64,000 nucleotides of DNA from Anoplopoma fimbria (GCF_027596085.1 NC_072456.1:14212744-14276743); one strand, 5' to 3'. Counted from the first letter of the stretch, positions 32,920 to 56,200 are shown. Notes: generated by a model from the sequence alone, not told the origin. Numbers and translations: made by a program.

Positions 32920-34893
32920 GGAATTTTATTAACGATAAACTTAAACACTCAAAATAGAACAACTGAAAACTACTTTTTTTAAAAGGAGAGCGACACTATT
33001 TAACAGAAGTAACAAAGTAACTCAGATCACCGCAAGACAAGCCCACACGGCTTAATCAAAGGAGGTCACGCGCACACACACAGCTTGTCCAACTAGGGCT
33101 CTCTGCCTGCTTCTTTTGGCCTCTTAACAACCATGGCCCTCATCACTGATTGAGCCCAGCCGAGTAGGCTCACACTGTGCAGCTGCTAGGCAAGGAAAAG
33201 GGTGGCACCGGAATGGAGACTGAGGAGAGAAAGCAGAGAGAGAGCACAGAGAAAGAGTAACACGGCACATAACACTGGACCAAAGTGGCGGACCGACCAA
33301 CCAAGATACCATTCCTAGAGCCACACAACATGTGAAAACAAATGATTTATTCATCTTTTGTTTGTCAGCTATTTAATTAAGACGTATCAGTTCTTAGGGA
33401 TTAAGGGAGAACTGGATTCAATGTTTTCAATAAACATTTACAAAAGTTTCTTCCACAAAATTGCTTTATTTTAAACACAGTTATGGATGTAAATAAGACT
33501 TACAAAATAACAAAAAAACAAATGATTCAGTGACACTAAACTACCACAGTATGAAAGCAAAAAAATACTTTTTTCAATACATTTTCATTAAAGATATACA
33601 AAACAAAGCCTTAAATCTGTTTTCAGTTTCTGGAATACTTTGACCTTAGACTCTTTAAGACAAATGTAAAAGTAATACATTTCGTCTTATACATGCTTTG
33701 CAGTGCCCAGTTCAGTGTGGCTTGGGTTTTCTAAATCATACAGTATTCAATAATGATCATTTAATTCTGGCATGAGGAGTTTTAGTTAAATACTGTTGTT
33801 GAAAACAATTTCATAATTCTTCATTCTGTAGAAATATGATTTGAGCGTTGAGGCAGTACAGATTTTGTTCTATACTTAAAAGTACTATTTGTTATGAACA
33901 TAATATATATGCAACTATAATAAAACATGAAATGTTCCAGACAGATGAAATTAAGTAGCTGCCTAGCAGGTTAGCAGTATGACCTAAACTGTGGTAAGGG
34001 AGAGTTTTTATTTTTATCACTGTGAATAATAAATGTTTATTTTGTATGTACCACATGTACTCACAGAACTGAAGTTACATTCATGCTATGTCTACTTTTG
34101 ATCTGCCTCTAATAATTAGGATGTCCTATTTTTCGGCCAGGCCACCACATTCTCATCCACAACTCATCCTAAAATATCAAAAGTACTCATTGTGCAGAAA
34201 GTTGTTACCTGTCAGGGTTTAACTAACATGTTGCTTTTTACTGCTTTTTGACTCCTTTAAATACTGTTGGCTAGATTAATCTACAGCACTGCATCATATT
34301 CTATAAGATCATCATGTGTTTGTGGCGAGGCTGTCTTGTAAGAGCCTGGTATCTCAAAGTTCATGAGCGTAGAAAGACAGCCCTGTTTTCAGCTTTGTGA
34401 AAATGCATTTTTACCCTGATCCAAGAGGATTTTTTTAAGAAATAGGACCTTCTTCTCAACACATAAAGGAATACTTAACCCCTTCAGTTTATCATAGTTA
34501 TCAGTTGTTTTTGTTTTTACTGTACAGGAAGTGTATGATTGTGTATTGTAACTAAAGCAGGCAAAGGAATGTAGTGAAGTAAAAAGTACACTACAGAGAT
34601 GTAGTGGAGTAGAAGTTTAAAGTTGTATGACATGGAATACTACAGTTAAGTACAAGTACACTACCTCGAATTTGTACTTAAGTCCAGTACTTGAGTAAAT
34701 AGGTTTAAATTCCATCACTGGTCTTTGAACATTATAAGACTGGGAAAAAGCAATATAGTGAGCTTTACCTGTGTGTTTAGGGAGTGGCCTATATGTCGGT
34801 CACTAACAAGTCAGTAAGTGAATGCAAACATAACTAGATATTGTCCACTGCTGAGTGGAAGACTGTTACATGCAACAGGGCTCCCCTCAGTCT
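32920..34893. other. jak3 3' flank and UTR
   Basis: Several minus-strand AATAAA hexamers (for example near 33466 and 34035) could end jak3 transcripts. No other gene or repeat is recognised. Confidence 0.45.
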
Positions 34894-44670
<9,777 letters not shown>

Positions 44671-44678
44671 GGGTACTT

Positions 44679-44762
44679 CTGAGAACCAAATCAACAGAGC
44701 TTTCTTAATATTATTGATCTAAATCAATTTCTATTTACATATATCTATATGTATAGATATAT

Positions 44763-44849
<87 letters not shown>

Positions 44850-46625
44850 ATATTTAATAAAACTTATTGTGGTGACAAAATTTTAGAGGAAAATGTAAAT
44901 GAAACAGTAGCAAGTGAGTGCTTTGTGAATTTATTCATATTTTCCTAATTTGACACTTTCATAATTAGCATCCCAAATAATCCTCTTAAATAAACATGCT
45001 GTGTGTTTGCAGCTTGTCACTTTTTTTATTAAATTCTTTGAATCATTTTGATATACTTGCTACAGTTAGCCAGTAACTATTTGTTGTCTGCGCCAGAGGG
45101 ATCATGCAATCGGTTGCGTGTGTGTGGGTGTGTCCGTGAGTGAGTGTGCTACTCTGTCTCTGTCCAGGGTTATTCTCGCTTTCTGCTGAGAGAAAAAATT
45201 GCATACTATTTGGGGTGCCCAGTTATGGCTGCAGGGTCAAGGACCTCCCATGGTTGCAATGATTCACACATTCTCAAAACACCATTGTGATTCAGAGTCA
45301 TGTTCCCCACCCAATATTTACGAGCAAGCCTGAAAAAACCTAATCAAAAAAGACAATTACTTTTATTAGATGTATCATAATGTTTACATTATGTAAATAT
45401 CATGTTTAAGTATACAACTGTGTACATTGGTATACTTAAGTTTGTTTGTTATCACATGCGGAGAATTCCCCTGACTTTAAATTATATTTTGAAATGTCAG
45501 ATGTAGATTTGTGGGGATTCCCGTTATATCACACGACAGCGTTCTGCTCTATCAGAATCAGGAACACAGTAAACTACATAATACTCTGTACTTTCATTTG
45601 GAAAATCATTAACACATACAAAGTTTATATATGAATTATTGAAACCCCTTAATAACTATTTGTATAACAGCCGGTAGTAGCTGAATAGAAGTTAAAAAAT
45701 AGCTACAGACGAAGCACATAGAAACACATTCTTCACAGAGTATTGTGGGTCTTCATGATATATATTAAATTAAACTGACATTTCTTCACACGGCAAACCA
45801 GCTTTAAACTTATATATTGTATAACAATATAAAGTGTTGTTGAAAATATTTTTTACGGTTACCTTTTAAATTTGTACAGCAAACGTCATCATGTCGATCA
45901 TTTACTTCTTGACTTCTCTGTTTGTGCTGTATGTGTGGGTGCAGCTGACAGGAAGTTCAATAGGATTTCCTGATTAACATATGCGCACATGTGACACTGA
46001 CAAAAGTTTCTTGTAATCTCTGCCTAGGCCATTTACATCCCACATGTTACAAATAACAAGACACTTCACTTTTCCGAATAATTTAATTTTAAACAGGCTT
46101 TACATTGTGCTATACAAAAAAAAAAGATAAATAGAAATTGCCACCTACATTTTCTGATTCATTCCTTCAAATTCTGGATAAATCTTGCTTTTGCCTCACT
46201 AATGGTGACTATGAGGGTCCAAATACATCCCCAAAAACCTTCAATATTTAAAGATTCTAGTCTTTAAATCGACAGTGGTCAGAAAAACTTTCACCAGTGA
46301 TGATAGGGTACATGGGAAGAGCTTCCTTTAAACGAGAACCTGAAGCAAATTCAGTTCAGCACAGAAATGGACTCGTCTGACAATACAGGAAAAGAGAACC
46401 AGCTGACAACTGCGGTTTCCCTGTTCAGTCTGCGAGGGGTTTAACAGTTTCCTGTTGTAGCTGTAATAAAACCACCTTCTATAAGCTGCACACATTTAAC
46501 TGTTTGTATTACATGTTCCTTTAATTACTACTTTATTTTAGCTTAAGTTTGGGGACTGACTCAACTTCCGGTAGTGATTTAGATCTTTGATGAGAGTGAT
46601 GCAACATGGGAGCAACATATTTAGA
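44679..46625. other. jak3 5' intron and upstream region
   Basis: The first coding exon of jak3 begins at an acceptor (AG at 44679-44680) eight bases before the ATG, so at least one noncoding exon lies here or beyond. It was not identified. No other gene is seen. Confidence 0.45.
44766..44844. repeat. (AT)n(AG)n compound microsatellite
   Basis: About 49 bases of AT units run into about 30 bases of AG units, just upstream of the first coding exon of jak3. Confidence 0.97.
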
Positions 46626-46773
46626 TACAGTACCAGTCAAAAGTTTGGACAAACCTTCTCATTAAATGTTTTTTCTTTATTTTTCTATTTATTTATTTCT
46701 ATATGTTTTAGATTTTAGATTCTTCAAAGTAGTTGAATGAGAAGGTGTGTCCAAACTTTTGACTGGTACTGTA
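46626..46773. mobile_element. Tc1/mariner-type miniature element
   Basis: 148 bp with inverted ends: TACAGTACCAGTCAAAAGTT at left, AACTTTTGACTGGTACTGTA at right. TA steps lie at both edges. The ends continue with GGACAAACCTTCTCATT and its counterpart. There is no coding capacity. Confidence 0.9.
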
Positions 46774-46899
46774 TATTTTGGAAAAATAATGATTGCTCTG
46801 ATGGACAGAGTTGATTATGATGCAGTAGTAGGTTGAGATGTTTCTGTGGACATTTGGATACTTTTTAACCAGAAATCACCAATTAATTTGCTGTCACAT

Positions 46900-47560
46900 T
46901 TCTTAGGTGAAGAGGTGGTTTAACAAATCATCTTGGTTGGCGGTAGGGCGGGCAGGACTGTGCAGTTTGCCCAAACCATGCCATGACAAAGCCCATACAC
47001 AGGAGAAGCAACAACTGGTTCAAAATGAGATACAAGCAGAGGTGGAGTGAGAACAGTGTGGCAAGATTGTTGGTACCTCGCAAGACCACCTGGAAAGAAC
47101 TCTGGAGAGCCAAACCATTGTGCATCAAGTTTCTCATCCAACTGGTTTATGATGTTCTCACAACCTCCATAGCTGAGGCATGGAAAACACTCCAGCCAAC
47201 ACAATCAGCAGTGTTTTAAAACAGCAAGAATTAGCCCGCCTCAAAACAGTCTATCACCTTCATCAGAGCTGGAGAGAAAGCCCAGCATCATCCTAACTCC
47301 TCCGGGGGGCTTCTTTCCACCAAACTGGACTGGACTGATCCGCCAGTCTTGCTTTCTTCTCCATGAAGATCATACGAGCTCCTCATTTGCAGACTTTCCC
47401 TCCTTTCCCCATCACCTGACTGCCACACCTATCAAACCCCTTGACTTCCCTTATCTGCTCTGTAAGCTTTTTCTTGCATTAAATCATTGAAACAAGTCTG
47501 CCTGTCACGTGCGTTTTGGTCCTTGACCTGCTCCCTGCATTACCTACCATGACACCACTT
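46900..47560. mobile_element. Probable LINE remnant
   Basis: A plus-strand frame at 46983-47219 (NWFKMRYKQRWSENS, then WRAKPLCIKFLIQLVYDVL) and a following 3'-UTR-like stretch (TTTTGGTCCTTGACCTGCTC) resemble a decayed retroelement, but no defining motif is present. Low confidence. Confidence 0.3.
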
Positions 47561-48180
47561 CAGAAACCAAACCTGTGTCTTTGACATCATCATGTACAGA
47601 CAGAAAGAAAATGTGTCCCAGGACTAAACCTTGGGGCAAACAATAAATATTGTATTATTCTGAGCAGAGATCCCTAAAAGAAACAAAGTATACTTGACTT
47701 GATGGATAAGACCTAAACCATGTAAAACTAGAGAGCACAACCCGCTTTTCTAACATTTATCTAAAGAGATCTTGTCTGACTGCATTGGATGCAGTGAGAT
47801 ACATAGATGAGTAGATATTTACAGGGTTTCCAAATATATAATGATATCATTCGCCAGTTGTAAGATAGATCAACCTTTACTAATGTTTGTTCAGCAGACG
47901 GACTGAAGTGTATCGTAACTCTCCTTTCTGAAGATGATCCAGACGGAAATTAAAATGTTATAGTATTACTGAAGTATTCATGATGCTAGCATCAAGCCAC
48001 TGGAAAACAGCCAATGTGAGGGGAGAAGTTAATCATGTGCAATAGCTCTGCGGAGCAGTCAAAGAACATCTTCAGAAAGCTGCTTGGCATGGGGTCAAGG
48101 GCAGATTTAAGATAAAAATCATAGACTTAAGATAAGATAATAGATAACTTATCTGAGCAAATCAGCATCAACAACAGTAA

Positions 48181-48421
48181 AAGGAAGAGGAAGAGCAAAA
48201 AGGAGATGAAGGCAACAGTTTGTCGTCCTCGTCAGAGTCTTTGGCATCATTGGTTGCTGGGCAGGATTTAGGTGGAGTGAGGAAAGACGATGCCATTCTT
48301 ACCCTTAACATCTCCAGGATTGGGATGAATGGCCAAATGGAGAAAAAATTTGTGTTGTAGGTCAAAAGTGAACAATTTTCTCGCTGCCCTGTGTGAAGCC
48401 CTATAAAAAGTTGTCAATAAA
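48181..48421 (+). CDS. Candidate terminal coding exon with poly(A) signal
   Basis: The frame is open from 48181 to TAG 48358-48360 (59 residues). It is acidic and serine-rich at first (EEEEQKGDEGNSLSSSSES) and ends GMNGQMEKKFVL. AATAAA follows at 48416-48421, with a GT-rich stretch after it, so the layout is that of a last exon with a short 3' UTR. A TAA just before 48181 means an acceptor would be needed there, and the candidates have a poor pyrimidine tract. I do not recognise the protein. RPL18A, which lies between JAK3 and SLC5A5 in human, is not what this encodes. Confidence 0.3.
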
Positions 48422-48854
48422 GTTCATCTTGTGGGAGGAACAGGCTGTTGATAGCAATGTGGACCCACATAACAACCTATTTATTTATGCTAGAAATATT
48501 CTATTTGAGCAGAACATGAGTTAATCTTTTTCTATTGTATTTTGTGCTTGGTCTTCAGCTGCCTCTACTTCACTCCTCAGTCGGCAGTCCAAATATGGTC
48601 ACTTGCTGCGTTGGCTTAATTTGTCAGCACTGGAGGTTGCTGCTAGAGCAAAGGTGGAGGGGGACAGGTTGGAGGGGAGAGGAGTCGAGGCAACAGGCAT
48701 TTAGCAAATGAGACATCTTTGTCGGAGCAAACATCGATCATTTGACCATTAGTTATTACAGCCTTTATATATTTTATTGTGTGAAGCCCTGCAAATATTT
48801 GTATAAAAAGTACTAAAATGACTTTAATATGTATATACATAAATGAAATCATTA

Positions 48855-50462
48855 TAAAATAAGTATTGAACACGTCACCATTTTTCTCAGTAAATATATT
48901 TCTAAAGGTGCTATTGACATGAGATTTTAACCAGATGTCGGTAACAACCCAAGTAATCCATACATACAAAGAAAACCAAACAAATAAGTTCAGAAATTAA
49001 GTTATGTGTAATAAAATGGAATGACACAGGGAAAAGTTATTGAACACGTGAAGAAAGGGAGGTGCAAAAAGGCATGGAAAGCCAAGACACCAGCTGAAAT
49101 CTATCAGTAATTAGAACGCAATCCTGCCCCTTGTCAGTGCAAATTAATATCAGCTGGTTCAGTCCCAACTGATGGCCTATAAAAAGCTGTCTCATTACCA
49201 AGGTGTCACACAAGAAACATCTCATGATGGGTAAAAGCAAAGAGCTCTCTCAAGACCTTCGCAACCTTATTGTTGCAAAACATACTAATGGCATTGGTTA
49301 CAGAAGGATTTCTAAACTTCTGAATGTTCCAGTGAGCACTATTGGAGCCATAATCCGGAAGTGGAAAGAACATCATTCACCATAAACCGGCCACGACCAG
49401 GTGCTCCTCGCAAGATTTCTGACAGAGGAGTGAAAAGAATTATCAGAAGAGTTGTCCAAGAGCCAAGGACCACTTGTGGAGAGCTTCAGAAAGACCTGGA
49501 ATTAGCAGGTACAATTGTTTCAAAGAAAACAATAAGTAATGCACTCAACCGCCCTGGCCTGTATGCACGCTCACCACGCAAGACTCCATTGCTGAAGAAA
49601 AAGCATGTTGAAGCTCATTTTAAGTTTGCTGCACAACATTTAGACAAGCCTGTGAAATACTGGGAGAATATAGTCTGGTCAGATGAGACCAAAATTGAAC
49701 TCTTTGGATGCCATAATACACACCATGTTTGGAGGTCAAATGGCACTGCACAGCACCCCAAAAACACCATACCAACAGTGAAGTTTGGAGGTGGGAACAT
49801 CATGGTGTGGGGCTGTTTTTCAGCATACGGCACTGGCAAACTTCATAGAATTGAAGGAAGGATGAATGGAAAAATGTACCGAGACATTCTTGATAAAAAT
49901 CTGCTGCCATCTACCAGGATGATGAAGATGAAACGAGGGTGGACATTTCAGCAAGACAATGATCCCAAACACACAGCCAAGGAAACTCTCAATTGGTTTC
50001 AGAGAAAGAAAATAAAGCTGCTAGAATGGCCCAGCCAATCAATTGACTTGAATAGAAAATCTATGGAAAGAACTAAAGATCAGAGTTCATAGAAGAGGCC
50101 CACGGAACCTTCAAGATTTGAAGACTGTTTGTGTGGAAGAATGGGCCAAAATCACACCTGAGCAATGCATGCAACTAGTTTCTCCATGCAGGAGGCGTCT
50201 TGAAGCTGTCATTACCAACAGAGGCTTTTGTACGAAGTATTAAATAAATTTCAGTAAGCGTGTTCAATACTTTTTCCCTGTGTCATTCCATTTTATTACA
50301 CATAACTTAATTTCTGAACGTATTTGTTTGGTTTTCTTTGTATGTATGGATTACTTGGATTGTTACCGACATCTGGTGAAAATTTCATGTGAATAGCCCC
50401 TTTAGAAATATATTTACTGAGAAAAATGGTGACGTGTTCAATACTTATTTTACCCGCTGTAT
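48855..50462 (+). mobile_element. Tc1-like transposon with about 200-bp inverted repeats
   Basis: Left arm 48855-49049 and right arm about 50258-50462 are inverted copies: TAAAATAAGTATTGAACACG on the left against CGTGTTCAATACTTATTTTA on the right, then a match continuing for nearly 200 bases with scattered differences. The right terminus ends ACCCGCTGTATA at a TA; the left outermost bases are eroded. The interior holds one transposase gene. Long paired repeats of this kind belong to the IR/DR group of fish Tc1 elements. Confidence 0.93.
49224..50243 (+). pseudogene. Tc1-family DDE transposase, frameshifted
   Basis: The protein would cut and rejoin the element ends at TA sites. Seen in order: an N-terminal paired-like helix-turn-helix ([33 protein letters not shown]), a GRPR-like linker, the first catalytic Asp in VWSDETKIE, the second in [10 protein letters not shown], and a C-terminal end (LQDLKTVCVEEWAK) closing at TAA 50241-50243. 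Two frame breaks are visible, near 49378 between the DNA-binding half and the rest, and near 50050 where the third catalytic residue (Glu) should be. This copy cannot make a full enzyme. Confidence 0.92.
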
Positions 50463-50468
50463 ATATAT

Positions 50469-50891
50469 TGTAGCGACCCTTGGTAAGGAAAGCTACGAGA
50501 CGTTATGTTGCTTATTCACTGGGTGATCATACAGTACACAGGCTACTGTGGGCCGTAGCCTGCGCCAACACAACAGATAACACCGTCAAACACAGTCTTA
50601 ACCGGCAAGACATAACGCTCCAGCACACAGACTCACTCCTTCAGGTTAGCAGAACCACACAATTACATCCCAGCCAACTATATCTGCCAATCCCAGGTAT
50701 TCTCTCTTGTGCCACCTAAACCCCATAGGAAGCTCCAATGATTGACAGGTTTGACAGCTATACAGGTCATGAGACCTTCATGACCCGCTTAACTCAGTAA
50801 ATGTCATTACTCTTAACTTGAACAACTTCTTGTAACACAGTAACCCTGATAACATAACAGTTGAACATTATATGTCACTCAGTCCGTTACA
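50469..50891. mobile_element. Probable solo LTR
   Basis: 423 bp begins TGTAGCGACC and ends CCGTTACA, the TG...CA ends of an LTR. It has ATAT on both sides (50465-50468 and 50892-50895) as a short target duplication. No internal retroelement genes are present, as expected after recombination between two LTRs. It landed only a few bases from the end of the Tc1 element. Confidence 0.65.
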
Positions 50892-51654
50892 ATATATATA
50901 ACCCCTCATCAATTCTCGGGACAGACTCACAGTGTGGCTGGCGGCTATTTTACTCTAGCATTTGACTTGTGTACACAAGATAAGTGTTAAAACAATCAAA
51001 ATATGTGATGATAAGTCTGTTTGCTAGGTGATATCTGTGACTTTGCAGCGGGTATTTTCCCTTCGGACAACGATAACAAAAACCTGAGTCTCTCCTCCGG
51101 GTCTTTCTAGTTCAAAGTGCCAGATAGCATCATACCTTGGCTGACATTAGCGTTTTGCAGCCTGTAGTCATTCAGAGGTAGAGTAGGGGCAGAATGGATC
51201 GTGCAGGTGGGACGGATCGGGTACTTAAAGCAGGCACAAAATCGAGAAATGAGAAAGACCAAAGAGAATGTAAGGTGCATTGTGACATCCAGTTTGTTCA
51301 CTTCTGCCCGATCCCCATCACGGTACTCTGAGAACAGTCAATGCTTCTGTTATATTTTTTATTCATTTTGATTCATTCTTTTGACTTCTTTATCTGTTTT
51401 TTTTTTTTTTTTTTTTTTTTTTTTGTTTTTTTTACTTACTTACTTACTTACTTCTTGCCTGCTGTTTTAAAATGTATTGCTATTAAAAGTTGATCAAAAA
51501 ACCTGTTTATATTCATTAAATATAAATAAGCGTGCATTCTAAAGGTCAATCAATTTAAGTTGTTTTTTTTAAAGCAAAAATGTAAAGATTTCTCCGTTTC
51601 CAGCGTAAATTAATATTTTCATGTTTTCTAAGTTTTCTATGATGGGTAAGCTAG
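50892..51654. other. Intergenic with simple repeats
   Basis: A poly(T) run of about 35 bases (51397-51433) is followed by five TTAC units to about 51452. No gene is recognised. Confidence 0.6.
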
Positions 51655-51763
51655 AATGAACATCTTGTTGGTAGTTCTCTTGAATACCTATGTTGAATAC
51701 ACTTCCTGTAAGTCGCTTTGGATAAAAGCGTCTGCTAAATGACTGTAATGTAATGTAATGTAA
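51655..51763 (+). repeat. Fish SINE/LINE tail with (TGTAA)n end
   Basis: AAGTCGCTTTGGATAAAAGC, then GTCTGCTAAATGACTGTAAT and TGTAA units. The TTCTCTTGAATACCTATG block before it is shared with 58430-58526. Confidence 0.9.
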
Positions 51764-52099
51764 TGTTGGTTGGACAAAACGAGACATTTAAAGTTGCCAT
51801 CTTGTACACTGGGAAGTTCTGATCGACATATTCCTCTTTTTTTCTCTCCTATATTTTGTGCACTAAACAACTAAACTACTGATTAATCAAGAACCAGAGG
51901 GTTATTACAAATAGGACTACTACTACATGGTAAGTAGTCTATAGACTCTGTCACAGTTTTACACACAGTAATCACAGACAGAATAATATTACAGAATAAT
52001 AATAACTCTCTCATTGCCCTCTATTCCCTTCCTCCCGTTTCTATATATCCATGTCATTAGCACACGCACAAAAGCAACATTAACTGTCGCACATACACA

Positions 52100-52362
52100 C
52101 CCAGGGATCATGCGCTGCAGAAAGCCTTTCATGAGGAGCAGCTCCCTGCGCTCCTGAACATCAGCCACCATCATTCTCAACCTACCTTCCCTCTGACCAA
52201 ACGCACCTGAGTGGCTTTAATGGGGGGGGGGGGGTGACATGGAGCGTGTGCGTACGCAACATGCACGCGCACGTTCTGCTTTAAAGAGGCTGTTCTTAGG
52301 CGCTGTCAGCACATATTTTTCACTGAGTTGAAGCAATAGGACAGACTGCAGAACCAATAATG
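52100..52362 (+). promoter_or_regulatory. Possible slc5a5 promoter and noncoding exon
   Basis: The right end is a good donor (AATAATG|GTGAGTC, 52362/52363). A matching acceptor (TCTAATTCACAG) lies just before the exon with the slc5a5 start codon. A G13-type run is at about 52219-52232. The exon start cannot be fixed. Confidence 0.35.
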
Positions 52363-52796
52363 GTGAGTCTCTTGAATTTTAATTCAACATTTTTAAAAAA
52401 AATGCAGAATTGTCTTCGAGTGTTGACAATACCTATTTACTGCAACTCTAGAACTATAAGAACCCGATGTGTAACGTACCACGTTTGGGATTATTCACAG
52501 TAATATGCCTTCTAGAACTCAATTTGTACTGAATGAAATGATATTGTGGTCGGAGCATACTAGCATACTTAACTTCCTTTTCCCTAGTTTAATTATACCT
52601 TTATTAACGCTTGAAAGTATTAAGATCCCATCGTTTTTTTTTTTACAATTGAAAACAAAACAAAAGTAATCATCCAGTATACACTTTGATGACAAAGTGT
52701 AGGTTCTTTTTTTTTTTATTATAAGAAAACTCCTCAGGATAACTTTTAAGTTACAGAGTCTAAATGGTTAATTGACAACATTTATAGCAATAAGAC

Positions 52797-52925
52797 TCTC
52801 ATTCCCACTCACACACCGATGGCAGTGAGCTGCCATGCAAGGTGCAGTCCTAAGCATCAGGGGCTCCTAAGGGTTCAGTGTCTTACCCAAGGACACTGAC
52901 ACGTGGACAGCTGTGGCTCTACCTC
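52797..52925. repeat. Relic of the 30.4-kb SINE family
   Basis: CACACACCGATGGCAGTGAG, then CCATGCAAGGTGC and CCCAAGGACACTGACACG, resembles the interior of the repeat at 30454-30580. It is short and diverged. Confidence 0.5.
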
Positions 52926-53259
52926 CAGCTGAGTCTGTCTCTCTGAGGAAATTACATTAGGTAACAATTATAAAATGTTATTTCTTTTATACTTCAAAGC
53001 AGCAAAATCACCATTAACATTGACAATTGTTACATCCAGTGATAGCCCGCTTTTACACTTTACCACAACCTGTCACAAGGAAGACACTAGTGTGGCAAGT
53101 AATCGCCTTTGAGATTTTGAAAAATCCTACAGTTCTTACTAAGAATGTATTACTTAAATGCACTGCATTCAATGTATGGTCACCACTTGACTCTAATTCA
53201 CAGATCAACGAAACATCTGGATCCAATAATTACAAGGAATAGGGCTTTTAAGTAAAATA

Positions 53260-56200
53260 ATGGAGGAGCAGTCTGCAGGCTTTATCTGGGCCGACTACGC
53301 AGTCTTTTCTGCCATGTTGTTGTCCTCTATGGCCATCGGACTCTTCCAGGCCCTGAAGAAGGGGACAGGGAACGCCACTGCTGATGACTTCTTCACCGGG
53401 GGTCGGAGCATGCCGGCAGTGCCTGTTGGGCTCTCGCTCTGTGCCAGTTTTATGTCAGCAGTCCAGGTTCTGGGTGTTCCTGCCGAGGCTTCTCGATATG
53501 GCTTTAAATTCCTCTACATGTGTCTCGGACAAAGCATCAGTTCCCTGCTGACAGCTTACCTTTTCCTACCAGTTTTCTTTCGACTGGGCATCACCAGCAC
53601 CAATCAGGTCATAACGAGCTTCCAGTTATTACCCCAGTCTTAGTCATGAATTGAGCAGGAGCATAATGTATTTTAGTTTCACGTGATCTGTTTGCAAAGG
53701 TCTAAAGATTTAAATTTGCATTTGTTTAGATATGATATATTCATTTTTAATGGAAGTGGTTGTAGAATCTGGAACAAACTGTATCAAAATCTGACTTTTC
53801 AGGAAAATAATATATGAGAGGTGTTTGATTTAAGGGTTTAAACAAATTGAACACATATAATACCCAAAGTAATAGTAAGTGTTTCTAACCAATCATAGCG
53901 TAGACAGGCAATCTGAATTTTTCTGTCAACATTTTGAAATGCACCTGTGGGTCTGATGTGTGGGATGAATAAAAGAAGTGAGGAAGGATGAGGAATGTGT
54001 GCAGAGATACTGTGCGACGTTGTAACTGGTGCCGTCTGCCGGTCACAGTATCTGAAGCTGAGATTTGGCAGAGGGATGCAGCTGTTGGGGAGTATCCAGT
54101 TTCTGGTGGCAACGGTAAGAGAGACATCACTGTGTTCTCTGATATAAGTAAAAGTTGTATTCAGTGTTTAAAGAGGCACAATTTCCGTGCACACATGGTC
54201 TTTAAATTGCAAAATCTGAATCCTCACAAAAGTCCTTGTTTTTTCCTTTTCCCCAGCTGCTCTACACAGGGATTGTCATCTATGCACCTGCATTGATCCT
54301 CAACCAAGGTAGGAAAGAAAACCTGATACTCCTCTCTCTGTATGCATTGATGGGATCTTTTCATTAATTTGGCTCTTCCGTTATTATTCTCACAATTCTT
54401 TGTATTTAGTCAATGTTTTTCTTTCAATTTCTCCATGAATATCTCAGATAGAAGTATATTTGTTTTTTCTGCATTTTTCACACACAACAGTTAAACCTGG
54501 CAAGGTTAACCTGTGATAAGAAATCTACTACAATTTTGAGGCATCTGTTGTGTTTATTTTCCTCTACTAGATCTACATATATTTTTGACAGATTTAGATA
54601 CACTTTGCAGAGTCAGAATAAAAAAAATAACATAATCAACTAAAACATTTGGATGTTTGGATTAAGCCATCAGCATTATATAAATTTGTTTAAATTAGCT
54701 CCACGTTTATCAACTACAACAGTAGTGACTTTTCACATTAATTCATCACTAGGTCATTTAAGTATATTTTGATGCTCATACTTATGTTTGGATTGATTTG
54801 ATGGGTCTCCATCACACCCGTCCTTGTGACTTTGTGACTATATAATTGGCCTGCTGACAGAACATAACTGCTAAGCAAACAACCGCACCGTTTAACTTCA
54901 TTACAGCTTCATCTAAATCTTGAGGCCAACATTTTATAAATGTCAAACTTTTAAAGAATAGGCTTTCGACATTACACATATTGATATGTGATCAAAAACA
55001 TTTAGTCATCAAAGTGTGGTGAATGCTGTTCAAACACTGTTAATAATGACTGGTCATTTTGGACACACTTTATTTTGCTGTACGTAATAAGCCGTACTTT
55101 GTATAAAAGACCAAAACCAGAAATAATATGTTCTTGACAGTAAACGAACACAGTTATACCCTAGATAGACACCATATACCTAAATTAGGTAATAATTAGA
55201 AACCGTTTATTATACTGTATTATAAAGTAGGCTACTTAGACGCTATTATATGCAATTGTCCTCTTTTTAGAAACTTAATAGGAGATCCTTATGCATAAGA
55301 CTTATTTTTGATGATATGGGTTAATTAGAAATCATATACTATGCCATATCAGATCCCAAATATGCTAGTCAAACACTATTCTACTATTACTACCAAATTA
55401 TACTGTAATTAGAAACCACATTTAATGTTACCAACTTGGGCAATATATAGCTTAATTAGACAACACAGGCTGTAATCAGGTGAATGTAATAACATATACG
55501 ATCTAGTTCTAGGCATAGGAGAACCTCATCATCCAACTCTTCCAAAATGTATTTTCAGTCCATGAAATTGGGTTGGTTACAAACATATATGGCACTATTG
55601 AATCACGCCTGTCAAATAAATCAAAGACAGGCTGACTAAGGATTTTAAACCCCAGGTGCAAATCAAAAAGAAATGACTGATAAATTAGTAAAACTTTTTT
55701 ATGGAAATACAAATGGGTAACCCTTAACTTTACAGTACAGTTCTAAATTGTAATCTGTAGATTATTAACCTCTTAGAATTAGAATCTAATTAGGGTCTAA
55801 GTGTGGGAGATAAAGAGGCAAGTCCCGGCAGCTTCCATGGTCTATTATGTTACTAGGGTCGGATAGTGACATGGCATTAAATGGTCTGATGTCTTAACTG
55901 ATATGGGTGTAGAGCGAGCATGTATGAGGCGACTTCCTTCAAACTCCATGGAACTCTGGAAAACATCCAGGCCACGAGGAACATGTAAAAAAGCAACCCG
56001 ATGTGGTTTGACTTTATACACTTTTCTTCTAATGAGTAACAAATTAATCTCCAAGAATGAGAAACTATGTTGAATAAAGGGTTATGGACTATGGGGCTAT
56101 GCCAGATCTAATAAGTTAATACATTTGTCTAAGTACAGCCTGTGGTGTGTAATTACAGCATAATTTGGTAGTAACAGTGTCTGACTAGCATATTTTGGAT

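Noticed and set aside
14920..34893. insl3 expected beside jak3
   Set aside because: No B-chain or A-chain cysteine pattern with a signal peptide was found; a diverged short gene could still have been missed.
44679..53259. rpl18a expected between jak3 and slc5a5
   Set aside because: No ribosomal-protein coding exons were recognised in this interval.
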